From Dehalococcoidia bacterium (GTDB lineage: Bacteria; Chloroflexota; Dehalococcoidia; GIF9; AB-539-J10), in assembly GCA_030627025.1 (NCBI GenBank), contig DAOUSX010000089.1, positions 1 through 5,727 on the forward strand: DNA of 5,727 nucleotides. Direction: 5' to 3'. Made by a program: the position numbers and the translations under genes. The notes under the pieces were generated by a model. It worked only from the letters and a program-made list of their open reading frames with translations, searched no databases and had not been told where the DNA came from. Positions 1 to 5,470 of this stretch are shown piece by piece. How positions within the stretch are numbered: position 1 is the stretch's first letter; each line of letters opens with the position of its first letter.

Positions 1-1
1 A

Positions 2-865
2 ACTGAGTTTGCTCATCCCAGCGAGGAGGAATTTGCCCGGGTTCTGGATTTCTACCAAATTGAATGGCTCTATGAACCGCGCGCCTTCCCACTTCGCTGG
101 GAGAACGGCGGAATAGTTGAGATGTTTACCCCTGACTTTTATTTACCTGAGTTTGACTTCTACATCGAGCTCACTACCTTGAGGCAAGATTTGGTGACGG
201 AGAAGAACCGCAAGGTGCGGCGGCTTAAGGAACTTTATCCTGAAATTAGCATTAAACTGCTTAATAAAAACGATTTCCTCAGGCTTCTGGCAAAGTACGG
301 CTATGGCTCTCTTGGCGAAGCTAAGTTGCAGGGCATTGACCGCATTCTTCTTACTCACAGCCAAATCCAGCGGAGAGTGAAAGCGTTAGCAAAGCGAATT
401 TCTCGTGATTATGAGGGAAAACACCTCGTCTTGGTGGGAGTTTTGAAAGGGGTTATCTTCTTCATGACTGACTTGATGCAGCATCTTTCCTTGCCCGTTA
501 CCGTGGATTTTTTGGCTATTTCCTATTATGGTGGTGAAGAAGACCCGGTGGTTAAGATAACTAAAGACCTTGATAGTAGCATAACCGGGCGGGATGTATT
601 AATGGTTGAGGACATTGTGGATACGGGTATGACGCTAAATTATATCCTCAAATATCTGCAGGCTCACGCCCCGGCTAGTCTTCGTGTATGCACTTTGCTC
701 GACAAGCGAGTGCGGCGGTTGGTGGATGTGCCCCTTGATTATGTAGGTTTCGAAATCCCTGATGAGTTCATGGTTGGCTATGGACTGGACTATAATGGGG
801 AATATCGCAACCTTCGTTTTATCGGTACTTTCCATCCTGAACTGGCTGAGAAAGGCAAATCCTAG
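2..865 (+). CDS. hpt: PD-(D/E)XK nuclease-like domain fused to hypoxanthine phosphoribosyltransferase (5' end missing)
   Basis: The frame is open from base 2, so the true start lies upstream; the ATG at 122 is internal, because the preceding 40 codons belong to the same N-terminal domain. Window residues 1-105 resemble a PD-(D/E)XK nuclease fold: a WLYEPRAF strand, then TPDFYLPE with Asp45, then YIELT with Glu56, and a basic helix TEKNRKVRRLKELYP. The usual Lys of E-x-K is Thr58, so catalysis is uncertain; Lys68 might substitute. Residues about 110-287 form a full purine phosphoribosyltransferase: LKG (148-150), the PRPP loop MVEDIVDTGMTL (201-212), and IPDEFMVGYGLDY near the C-terminus. HPRT converts hypoxanthine or guanine plus PRPP to IMP or GMP in the cytoplasm (purine salvage). 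The HPRT call is firm; the nuclease-fold assignment is by motif and its role is unknown. Arginine is mostly CGN (17 of 20), unlike the next genes. Confidence 0.9.
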   Translation, partial: TEFAHPSEEEFARVLDFYQIEWLYEPRAFPLRWENGGIVEMFTPDFYLPEFDFYIELTTLRQDLVTEKNRKVRRLKELYPEISIKLLNKNDFLRLLAKYGYGSLGEAKLQGIDRILLTHSQIQRRVKALAKRISRDYEGKHLVLVGVLKGVIFFMTDLMQHLSLPVTVDFLAISYYGGEEDPVVKITKDLDSSITGRDVLMVEDIVDTGMTLNYILKYLQAHAPASLRVCTLLDKRVRRLVDVPLDYVGFEIPDEFMVGYGLDYNGEYRNLRFIGTFHPELAEKGKS

Positions 866-887
866 AAATAAAAAGTCCCAAGCAACC
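866..887 (-). terminator. 3' end of the minus-strand RNA: closing helix arm plus U-tract
   Basis: The 3' arm of the 13-bp closing helix (887-875) is followed directly by U5-A-U3 (874-866). The 5' arm is over 100 nt away, so this is not a classic short hairpin, but the arrangement is seen in RNAs whose terminal stem doubles as terminator. The U-tract ends at the base after the stop codon of the convergent hpt gene. Confidence 0.5.
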
Positions 888-1028
888 TTACTTTTTACTT
901 AGCTTCCTCACCTTTGCACTTTCCAGCTGGTGCCTACCTTCCCCCGGGCTTTCTCCCCGAGGCCTTTCAGCCTCCTGCCTTCCAGTGCTCGGCCCCACCA
1001 CCAAGCTTCCGGTTTGGTTGCTTGGAAC
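866..1028 (-). ncRNA. Candidate small structured RNA of about 155-163 nt, family not recognised
   Basis: Read on the minus strand, the first 13 bases (1028 to 1016, GUUCCAAGCAACC) pair perfectly with 887 to 875 (GGUUGCUUGGGAC). One pair is U-G, which would be a C-A mismatch on the plus strand, so the RNA is on the minus strand. A U5-A-U3 run follows at once (874 to 866). Inside, AGCUU (1007-1003) can pair with AAGCU (905-901), GCACU (988-984) with AGUGC (920-916), and GAGGC (974-970) closes a UGAAAG loop with GCCUC (963-959); a GGG/CCC hairpin with a purine loop is next to it. Unpaired parts are rich in GGAA and GAAA, as in folded RNAs. A promoter lies just upstream. No minus-strand ATG occurs inside. 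I saw no signature of SRP RNA, tmRNA, RNase P RNA or a cobalamin riboswitch. A 6S-like role is possible because of the end-to-end helix, but the branched centre argues against it. Confidence 0.6.
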
Positions 1029-1036
1029 AATTTTAT

Positions 1037-1065
1037 ACTCTAACATACTCTTACGAGTTTGTCAA
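1037..1065 (-). promoter_or_regulatory. Sigma-70-type promoter for the minus-strand RNA
   Basis: On the minus strand a perfect -35 TTGACA (1065-1060) is followed by a 17-nt spacer and a -10 TAGAGT (1042-1037; 4 of 6 consensus). TG-T directly precedes the -10, making it an extended -10. Eight bases separate the -10 from G1028, where the RNA's terminal helix begins, so the expected start is 1028-1030. The match of promoter, helix and U-tract supports an independent transcript. Confidence 0.7.
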
Positions 1066-1107
1066 TAGTTTGTTCTGAGAAATTTTAAATTGATGGTTAC
1101 AGTAGCT

Positions 1108-1148
1108 TTGCCAGTTCTTTCTTTGCTATCTTGCTCCTTAACTGGTAA
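1108..1148 (+). repeat. Inverted repeat or leader hairpin upstream of the glycyl radical enzyme gene
   Basis: TTGCCAGTT (1108-1116) pairs with AACTGGTAA (1140-1148): nine pairs including one G-U that works only in plus-strand RNA, with a 23-nt loop. It lies 36 bases before the start codon and could be an mRNA leader hairpin or an operator. A heptamer ATGGTTA also occurs twice nearby (1093 and 1150). The surrounding 1066-1183 region shows no convincing plus-strand promoter. TTGTCA at 1059-1064 could serve as a -35, but only weak AT-rich -10 candidates follow. Confidence 0.35.
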
Positions 1149-1160
1149 CATGGTTAATCG

Positions 1161-1180
1161 TTCGTTCTACGCTTAACGAA
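1161..1180 (+). repeat. Inverted repeat TTCGTT-N8-AACGAA just before the start codon
   Basis: Two perfect 6-base arms (1161-1166 and 1175-1180) with an 8-base centre end three bases before the ATG at 1184. The 20-bp size and symmetry suit a repressor operator; as RNA it would form a short hairpin where the Shine-Dalgarno should be. Which is right cannot be told from the sequence. Confidence 0.35.
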
Positions 1181-1183
1181 AAA

Positions 1184-3526
1184 ATGCAGACTATCGGGAT
1201 ATCTCGTTCGGAGAAGTTGAAAACCAGACTGCTCTCACTTTCAAGGGAGGTCTGCATCGAAAGGGCTGGACTGATAACCGAGAGCTACAGGGAGACCGAA
1301 GGAGAACCAGTACCTATTAGACGCGCAAAGGCCCTCCGTAAGATACTTTCCAATCTATCAGTTAACATCTGGAGCGATGAGCTCATAGTGGGTAATATCA
1401 CTAGCAAAGAGCTTGGGGCTGGGATATATCCTGAGACCATTGGCGGGTGGATCGATGGGGAGCTCGATCAATTAAAGGAACGAGTTCCCAATCCTTTTCT
1501 GGTGAAGCCGGAAGAGGTGGAGAAGCTAAGAAAAGAAGTCTTTCCATATTGGGAGGGTAAGAACATTCCAGATATTGTTGACAGCTTGTGGCCGAAAGAT
1601 GTAAGTGACATTCATTTCAGCGGTCAAGCTTTTGTTTTAACTGAGTTCGCAGGCTTCGGGCACATAGTTTTAAACCACGAGAAAGTCCTTAGCACAGGAC
1701 TAGCAGAGGTCATAAAAGAAGCAGATGAGTACCTTTCTGAAAGTGAAGATCCTGAGAAGAGAAATTTTTATGAGGCAGTGAAGATTGTGTGCCAGGCGGT
1801 CATCGATTTCGCAAATAGGTATGCTGAGAAAGCCGAAAGTCTCTCGTTGGGTGAGAAAGATGAAGGAAGAAGAAAAGAGCTCGAGAATATAGCCAAAATA
1901 TGCAGAAGAGTGCCCGCAAAACCGGCTGAAACCTTCCAGGAAGCTTTGCAGGCGATTTATTTCACCCAGCTAGCTGCCCAGATAGAGGACTATGAAGCTT
2001 CCATTTCAATAGGGAGAATAGATAGGCTTCTTTACCCTTTCTATAAGTCGGATGTCGGAAAAGGTAAAATCTCTCGAGAAGAAGCACAAACTCTCCTCGA
2101 GTGCTTCTTCCTGAAGCTTAGCTCGGTTATCCCGCTGTGGAATTATTTTACCACTATATACTTCGGAGGTTTGCCGGTTTACACGAACGTGGTAGTTGGC
2201 GGATTGGATGAAAAAGGCAATGATGTAACAAATGAAGTTTCCTATTTAGCTCTAGAAGCCAGGAAGAAAAGTCACACACAACCTAATTTTGGAGTTAGGA
2301 TTCATGAAAATATCTCCCCGGAATTCCTTGAACAGGTTTGTCGGGCGGTCGTCGGTGGAGAGACTAATCTATATTTTTACAACGATAGCATCACTATTCC
2401 AGCACTCATGAGCAAAGGTATCCCAAGGGAAGATGCATTAAACTATGCTTTAAACGGCTGCGTTGAAGTGGGAATTCCGGGCAAGAGCTTTACCAGCGGA
2501 GATGCCGGGTTGCTTAATCTCGCCTTTTGCTTGGAGTTAGCTCTGAACAGAGGAACGAAGGGCGGTGAAAAGATTGGGGTTGAAACCAAGGACCCTAGAG
2601 AATTCGAAACAATGGAAGACTTAATGAATAGTCTCAGAGACCAGGTGAATTTCCTCGCCTCAAAATTCATTGAAGGCATAAACTCAATGGATAAGATCCT
2701 AGCAGAGCAAAGGCCTCTTCCATTCATCTCTTCTTTGACCGAAGGTTGCTTGAAGAGTGGAAAAGATATAACCCAGGGAGGAGCGATTTACAACTCTTCG
2801 GGGATCCAGGTTGTCGGGGTTGCTACGGTTGCTGATTCACTGGCAGCGATAGACAGGCTAGTGTTCAAAGAAAAGAGGATCAGCATGGAAACCTTGCTCG
2901 ATGCTTTAGCCAACGATTTCGAAGGTAACGAGAGCCTTAGACAATCGCTGAAGGTTAAAGCTCCTAAGTATGGTAACGATGATGACGAAGCTGACAAGTA
3001 TGCGAGAAGATGTGTAGAGATATGGTGCGATGCCATAAGGGATTATCGAAACTATCGTGGCGGTGAATTCTGGGCTGGTATCTATTCAGCGACGACTCAT
3101 GTCCCATTTGGACTACAAACAGAAGCGCTCCCGAATGGCAGGAAAGCGGCAGAGCCCCTATCAGTCGGAATCTCGGCTTCCCAGGGAATGTCGAACTCAG
3201 GCCCAACGGCAGTTCTCAAATCGGCATCAAAGATAGATTACAAGCTGACACCTAACGGTGTGGCCTTGAATTTAGAGTTCAGTCCAGGCTACTTCAAAGG
3301 AAAAGAAGGTACTGAGAACTTCTCTGCTCTGCTCAAAGGTTTCTTCAGCTTAGGGGGGATGCACATGCATTGCAATTTCGTCGGCAAAGAAACCCTCTTG
3401 GCTGCCAAGAAAAATCCTGAAAAATATAGGGAGCTAATGGTGAGGGTGGCTGGTTTCTCAGCAGCATTCGTGGACTTGGACCCTGCAGTCCAGGATGAGA
3501 TAATCTCACGCACCGAGTTCAGTTAA
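1184..3526 (+). CDS. Glycyl radical enzyme, glycerol dehydratase/eliminase class, substrate unknown
   Basis: This complete 780-residue protein is normal in length for the family. The radical site is RVAGFSAAF near the C-terminus with Gly757; the thiyl site is NGCVEVG with Cys426 and Glu428. One Cys followed by V-E, in place of the Cys-Cys pair of pyruvate formate-lyase, puts it with diol dehydratases, choline lyase and related enzymes, which start radical eliminations in the cytoplasm without oxygen. Asp440, 14 residues after the Cys, matches the spacing of the substrate-binding Asp of glycerol dehydratase, and His160 may match its substrate His. The usual N-G-H-S before the S-x-G-R motif is Y-E-A-S here (Ala272-Ser273), so the substrate probably differs. 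Family-typical segments include TQPNFGVRIH and the C-terminal NPEKYRELMV. The ATG is the only good start (in-frame stop at 1139; no upstream ATG, GTG or TTG), yet it has no clear Shine-Dalgarno. Arginine is mostly AGA/AGG (30 of 39). No activase gene is adjacent. Confidence 0.93.
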   Translation: MQTIGISRSEKLKTRLLSLSREVCIERAGLITESYRETEGEPVPIRRAKALRKILSNLSVNIWSDELIVGNITSKELGAGIYPETIGGWIDGELDQLKERVPNPFLVKPEEVEKLRKEVFPYWEGKNIPDIVDSLWPKDVSDIHFSGQAFVLTEFAGFGHIVLNHEKVLSTGLAEVIKEADEYLSESEDPEKRNFYEAVKIVCQAVIDFANRYAEKAESLSLGEKDEGRRKELENIAKICRRVPAKPAETFQEALQAIYFTQLAAQIEDYEASISIGRIDRLLYPFYKSDVGKGKISREEAQTLLECFFLKLSSVIPLWNYFTTIYFGGLPVYTNVVVGGLDEKGNDVTNEVSYLALEARKKSHTQPNFGVRIHENISPEFLEQVCRAVVGGETNLYFYNDSITIPALMSKGIPREDALNYALNGCVEVGIPGKSFTSGDAGLLNLAFCLELALNRGTKGGEKIGVETKDPREFETMEDLMNSLRDQVNFLASKFIEGINSMDKILAEQRPLPFISSLTEGCLKSGKDITQGGAIYNSSGIQVVGVATVADSLAAIDRLVFKEKRISMETLLDALANDFEGNESLRQSLKVKAPKYGNDDDEADKYARRCVEIWCDAIRDYRNYRGGEFWAGIYSATTHVPFGLQTEALPNGRKAAEPLSVGISASQGMSNSGPTAVLKSASKIDYKLTPNGVALNLEFSPGYFKGKEGTENFSALLKGFFSLGGMHMHCNFVGKETLLAAKKNPEKYRELMVRVAGFSAAFVDLDPAVQDEIISRTEFS

Positions 3527-3621
3527 AGCTACTTGGTTTTAATGAGTCCGGATTAAAGTACTTCCCCGGGACAAATTCAATTTCGCGCTGCCTAAATCGT
3601 TCCACAGTAAGCTGATAGCCA

Positions 3622-3642
3622 CTACAAGGTGTGGTCTTGTAG
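3622..3642 (+). repeat. Perfect 7-bp hairpin between the two dehydratase genes
   Basis: CTACAAG (3622-3628) and CTTGTAG (3636-3642) are exact complements around a 7-base GTGTGGT loop. No T-run follows, so it is not a standard terminator. It lies upstream of the promoter of the next gene, so it is either in the 3' end of the glycyl radical enzyme mRNA or an operator-like site. A weaker AT-rich hairpin (TTTAAT 3538-3543 / ATTAAA 3552-3557) just after the stop codon at 3526 also lacks a T-run, so no clear terminator was found for that gene. Confidence 0.4.
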
Positions 3643-3663
3643 AGAATGCGAGCTAAGTGTTTC

Positions 3664-3707
3664 TATTCTCAAAAATGCCATATGGGCAAAACCACTGCAT
3701 GAGAATA
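3664..3707 (+). repeat. 8-bp inverted repeat enclosing a small hairpin, overlapping the promoter
   Basis: TATTCTCA (3664-3671) and TGAGAATA (3700-3707) are exact inverted copies 28 bases apart. Between them TGCC (3676-3679) pairs with GGCA (3685-3688). The right arm runs into the -10 box and the inner hairpin covers the -35, so a protein bound here would meet RNA polymerase. This suggests regulated expression of the IlvD-like gene, but no regulator gene is in the window. Confidence 0.4.
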
Positions 3708-3711
3708 TAAT
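3683..3711 (+). promoter_or_regulatory. Promoter of the IlvD-like dehydratase gene
   Basis: TGGGCA (3683-3688; 4 of 6 to the -35 consensus), a 17-nt spacer and a perfect TATAAT (3706-3711) lie upstream of the IlvD-like gene. Start near 3718 would give a leader of about 40 nt with a strong ribosome binding site. This implies the gene can be transcribed separately from the glycyl radical enzyme gene. Confidence 0.6.
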
Positions 3712-3742
3712 TTGCTTAAACTGACTAATTAACAAGTTAGTG

Positions 3743-3750
3743 AAAGGGGG
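3743..3750 (+). promoter_or_regulatory. Ribosome binding site that sets the start of the IlvD-like gene
   Basis: AAAGGGGG ends 8 bases before the ATG at 3759, an ideal spacing. It contrasts with the missing site before the glycyl radical enzyme gene. Confidence 0.7.
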
Positions 3751-3758
3751 AAATATCA

Positions 3759-5351
3759 ATGAAACTGTTGGATGAGATGCCGGTAAAGGGGTTTTCGGCA
3801 TTTGCTGAGTTGCTTCTCCACGCTATGGGCAGAACGCCAGAGGAGATAGCCAGACCAGGAATTGCTATTGTCAACACACAGAATGAACTTGTTCCAGGGC
3901 ATATCCATCTCGATGATATTGCATCTGCTGTTCGGGATGGAGTTGTATCAGCGGGCGGTACCGCTTTTGAATTTCCCACTATTGCTATCTGTGATGGGCT
4001 TGCCATGGGGCATGCCGGAATGTGCTACCCACTAGCCAGCCGGGAGCTGATAGCTGATTCAATTGAGGCCATGATATTAGCGCATAACCTGGATGCCATG
4101 GTATTAGTGACTGGCTGTGACAAGATCACGCCGGGAATGATGATGGCGGCAGCTCGTTTGGATATTCCGGCAATTGTAATCAATGGAGGACCAATGTTGG
4201 CACCAAGACCCACGAGCAAAGTTCCCCTGTTAGGATGTGGCAGTTGTCCCGGTTTGTACACCGCCAACAGTATGGCCTGCGTGGCTGAAGTGCTCGGTCT
4301 CGCATTACCCTGGAACAGTTGCATCCCTGCCGTGCATGGTGCCAGGAGGCAATTGGCAAGACAAACCGGTGTAAGGATTATGGAACTCTTAAGAGAAGGG
4401 ATAATTCCCAGGCAGGTCCTAACCCAAAAAGCCTTCGAGAATGTCATAACGGTTGACATGGCTATTGGTGGTTCTTCGAACACCATTCTCCACCTCATGG
4501 CTCTCGCCGATGAGGCGGGAATAAACATCGACCTGGATCTGTTTGCTCAAATAGGCCACCGCACTCCACGGCTGTGCGATTTAAATCCTGCTGGGGTCTA
4601 CTTCCTGGAAGATCTGTATGAGGCTGGAGGATTACAGGCGGTAATGGCGGAACTATCTAAGAAGAATCTGCTCTATCTAGATGCACTTACACTTAGCGGC
4701 CAGACCCTGGGAGAAATTATCGAAGGAGCCCAGAGCACGCGTCCAGAAGTAATCAGAAGCATAGAGGAGCCATACTCTCCTGAAGGTGGACTCGCTATCC
4801 TTTATGGTAACCTCGCTCCCGATGGGGCGGTAGTAAAGCAGTCAGCGGTAAAGCCCGAGATGTTCAAGCACTCTGGTCCTGCCAGAGTATTTGACCTTGA
4901 GGAAGATGCGGTAACGGCAATGCTGGATGGCAAAATCCACAGCGGTGATGTGGTAGTAGTTAGATATGAGGGTCCCAAGGGAGGGCCGGGATTCAGGGAA
5001 ATGTTGATGGCTACCAGCACGATACTGGCGGTAGAGTTGGAGGCAGAGGTAGCACTGGTCACCGATGGCAGGTTTTCCGGGGCAACAGCAGGTGCTGCTA
5101 TCGGGCATGTGTCACCCGAGGCCATGGCTGGAGGACCGATTGCAATTGTGGAGGAGGGAGACATTATTGAGATAGATATTTCTTCTCGGAAGTTGAACGT
5201 AAGACTATCGCAGGAAGAAATCCAGAGTCGCCTTGACCGATGGACTCCTCTGCCCTTGAAGAGAGAGGTGAAAAGCTATCTGCGGAGATATTCCAGGTTA
5301 GTGACCTCGGCTAGCACTGGTGCCATATTGAGGATACCTGAGGACTGGTAA
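3759..5351 (+). CDS. ilvD: Dihydroxy-acid dehydratase family (IlvD/Edd) protein, short form
   Basis: The family uses an Fe-S cluster and Mg to remove water from 2,3-dihydroxy acids, giving 2-keto acids (valine/isoleucine synthesis) or from sugar acids. Motifs in order: NELVPGHIHL (42-51), ICDGLAMGHAGM (77-88), SRELIADS (94-101), GCDKITPG with Cys120 and Lys122 (119-126), CGSCPGLYTANSM with Cys160 and Cys163 (160-172), AIGGSSNTILHL (235-246), YGNLAPDGAVVK (349-360), RYEGPKGGPG (402-411) and TDGRFSGATAG with Ser440 (435-445). The first position has PGH as in E. coli IlvD, not the TPCN of many 2Fe-2S enzymes. At 530 residues it is shorter than the usual 550-615: between GGPM (143-146) and the CGSC motif there are 13 residues, where E. 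coli IlvD has about 43. All core motifs remain, so it is probably active. No ilvB, ilvC or leu genes are near, so a catabolic paralogue acting on another hydroxy acid is as likely as an amino acid biosynthesis role. Confidence 0.88.
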   Translation: MKLLDEMPVKGFSAFAELLLHAMGRTPEEIARPGIAIVNTQNELVPGHIHLDDIASAVRDGVVSAGGTAFEFPTIAICDGLAMGHAGMCYPLASRELIADSIEAMILAHNLDAMVLVTGCDKITPGMMMAAARLDIPAIVINGGPMLAPRPTSKVPLLGCGSCPGLYTANSMACVAEVLGLALPWNSCIPAVHGARRQLARQTGVRIMELLREGIIPRQVLTQKAFENVITVDMAIGGSSNTILHLMALADEAGINIDLDLFAQIGHRTPRLCDLNPAGVYFLEDLYEAGGLQAVMAELSKKNLLYLDALTLSGQTLGEIIEGAQSTRPEVIRSIEEPYSPEGGLAILYGNLAPDGAVVKQSAVKPEMFKHSGPARVFDLEEDAVTAMLDGKIHSGDVVVVRYEGPKGGPGFREMLMATSTILAVELEAEVALVTDGRFSGATAGAAIGHVSPEAMAGGPIAIVEEGDIIEIDISSRKLNVRLSQEEIQSRLDRWTPLPLKREVKSYLRRYSRLVTSASTGAILRIPEDW

Positions 5352-5369
5352 GCAGGAAGAAATACTAAG

Positions 5370-5394
5370 GGGGCTGCCTCTGGCTGGCGGCTTC
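5370..5394 (+). other. GC-rich hairpin between the IlvD-like and oxidoreductase genes
   Basis: GCTGCC (5373-5378) pairs with GGCGGC (5386-5391) around a 7-base loop, and three more pairs extend it to 5370/5394. Three pairs are G-U, which hold only in plus-strand RNA. No T-run follows, so it may be a pause site, an mRNA-processing or stability element, or a weak terminator rather than a standard one. Confidence 0.35.
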
Positions 5395-5458
5395 AGATGT
5401 GATGTGCGGCATTTGAGATAGTTGCAACAAGAGATGGTTATCTGTTCAAATACGCTAT

Positions 5459-5463
5459 AGGAG
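5459..5463 (+). promoter_or_regulatory. Ribosome binding site of the aldehyde ferredoxin oxidoreductase gene
   Basis: AGGAG lies 7 bases before the ATG at 5471 and supports that start. I found no convincing promoter in 5395-5458, so the gene may be co-transcribed with the IlvD-like gene. Confidence 0.65.
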
Positions 5464-5470
5464 ACCGGGT

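Noticed and set aside
122..865. Starting the HPRT gene at the ATG at 122
   Set aside because: The frame is open to the window edge and the 40 upstream codons (with WLYEPRAFPLRW) form the first strands of the same N-terminal domain; no ribosome binding site precedes 122.
875..1028. Minus-strand RNA as SRP RNA, tmRNA, RNase P RNA or a cobalamin riboswitch
   Set aside because: None of the conserved cores of these families could be found by eye, and the length is wrong for RNase P RNA and tmRNA.
1001..1038. Plus-strand terminator for hpt: CCAAGC (1001-1006) with GCTTGG (1020-1025) followed by AACAATTTT
   Set aside because: The stem is only 6 bp with a 13-base loop and the T-run is short and offset; the longer 13-bp pairing on the minus strand explains the same bases better.
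1184..3526. Calling the enzyme pyruvate formate-lyase (pflB)
   Set aside because: It lacks the adjacent Cys-Cys pair and the PFL-specific surroundings; the single Cys followed by V-E is typical of the eliminase branch.
3530..3560. Terminator after the glycyl radical enzyme gene
   Set aside because: The stem is almost all A-T, has bulges, and is followed by CTTCCCCGGG rather than a T-run.
4025..4528. Long open frame on the minus strand within the IlvD-like gene, and similar ones elsewhere
   Set aside because: They lie opposite strongly conserved coding sequence, show no recognisable motifs and are expected shadows of the real genes.
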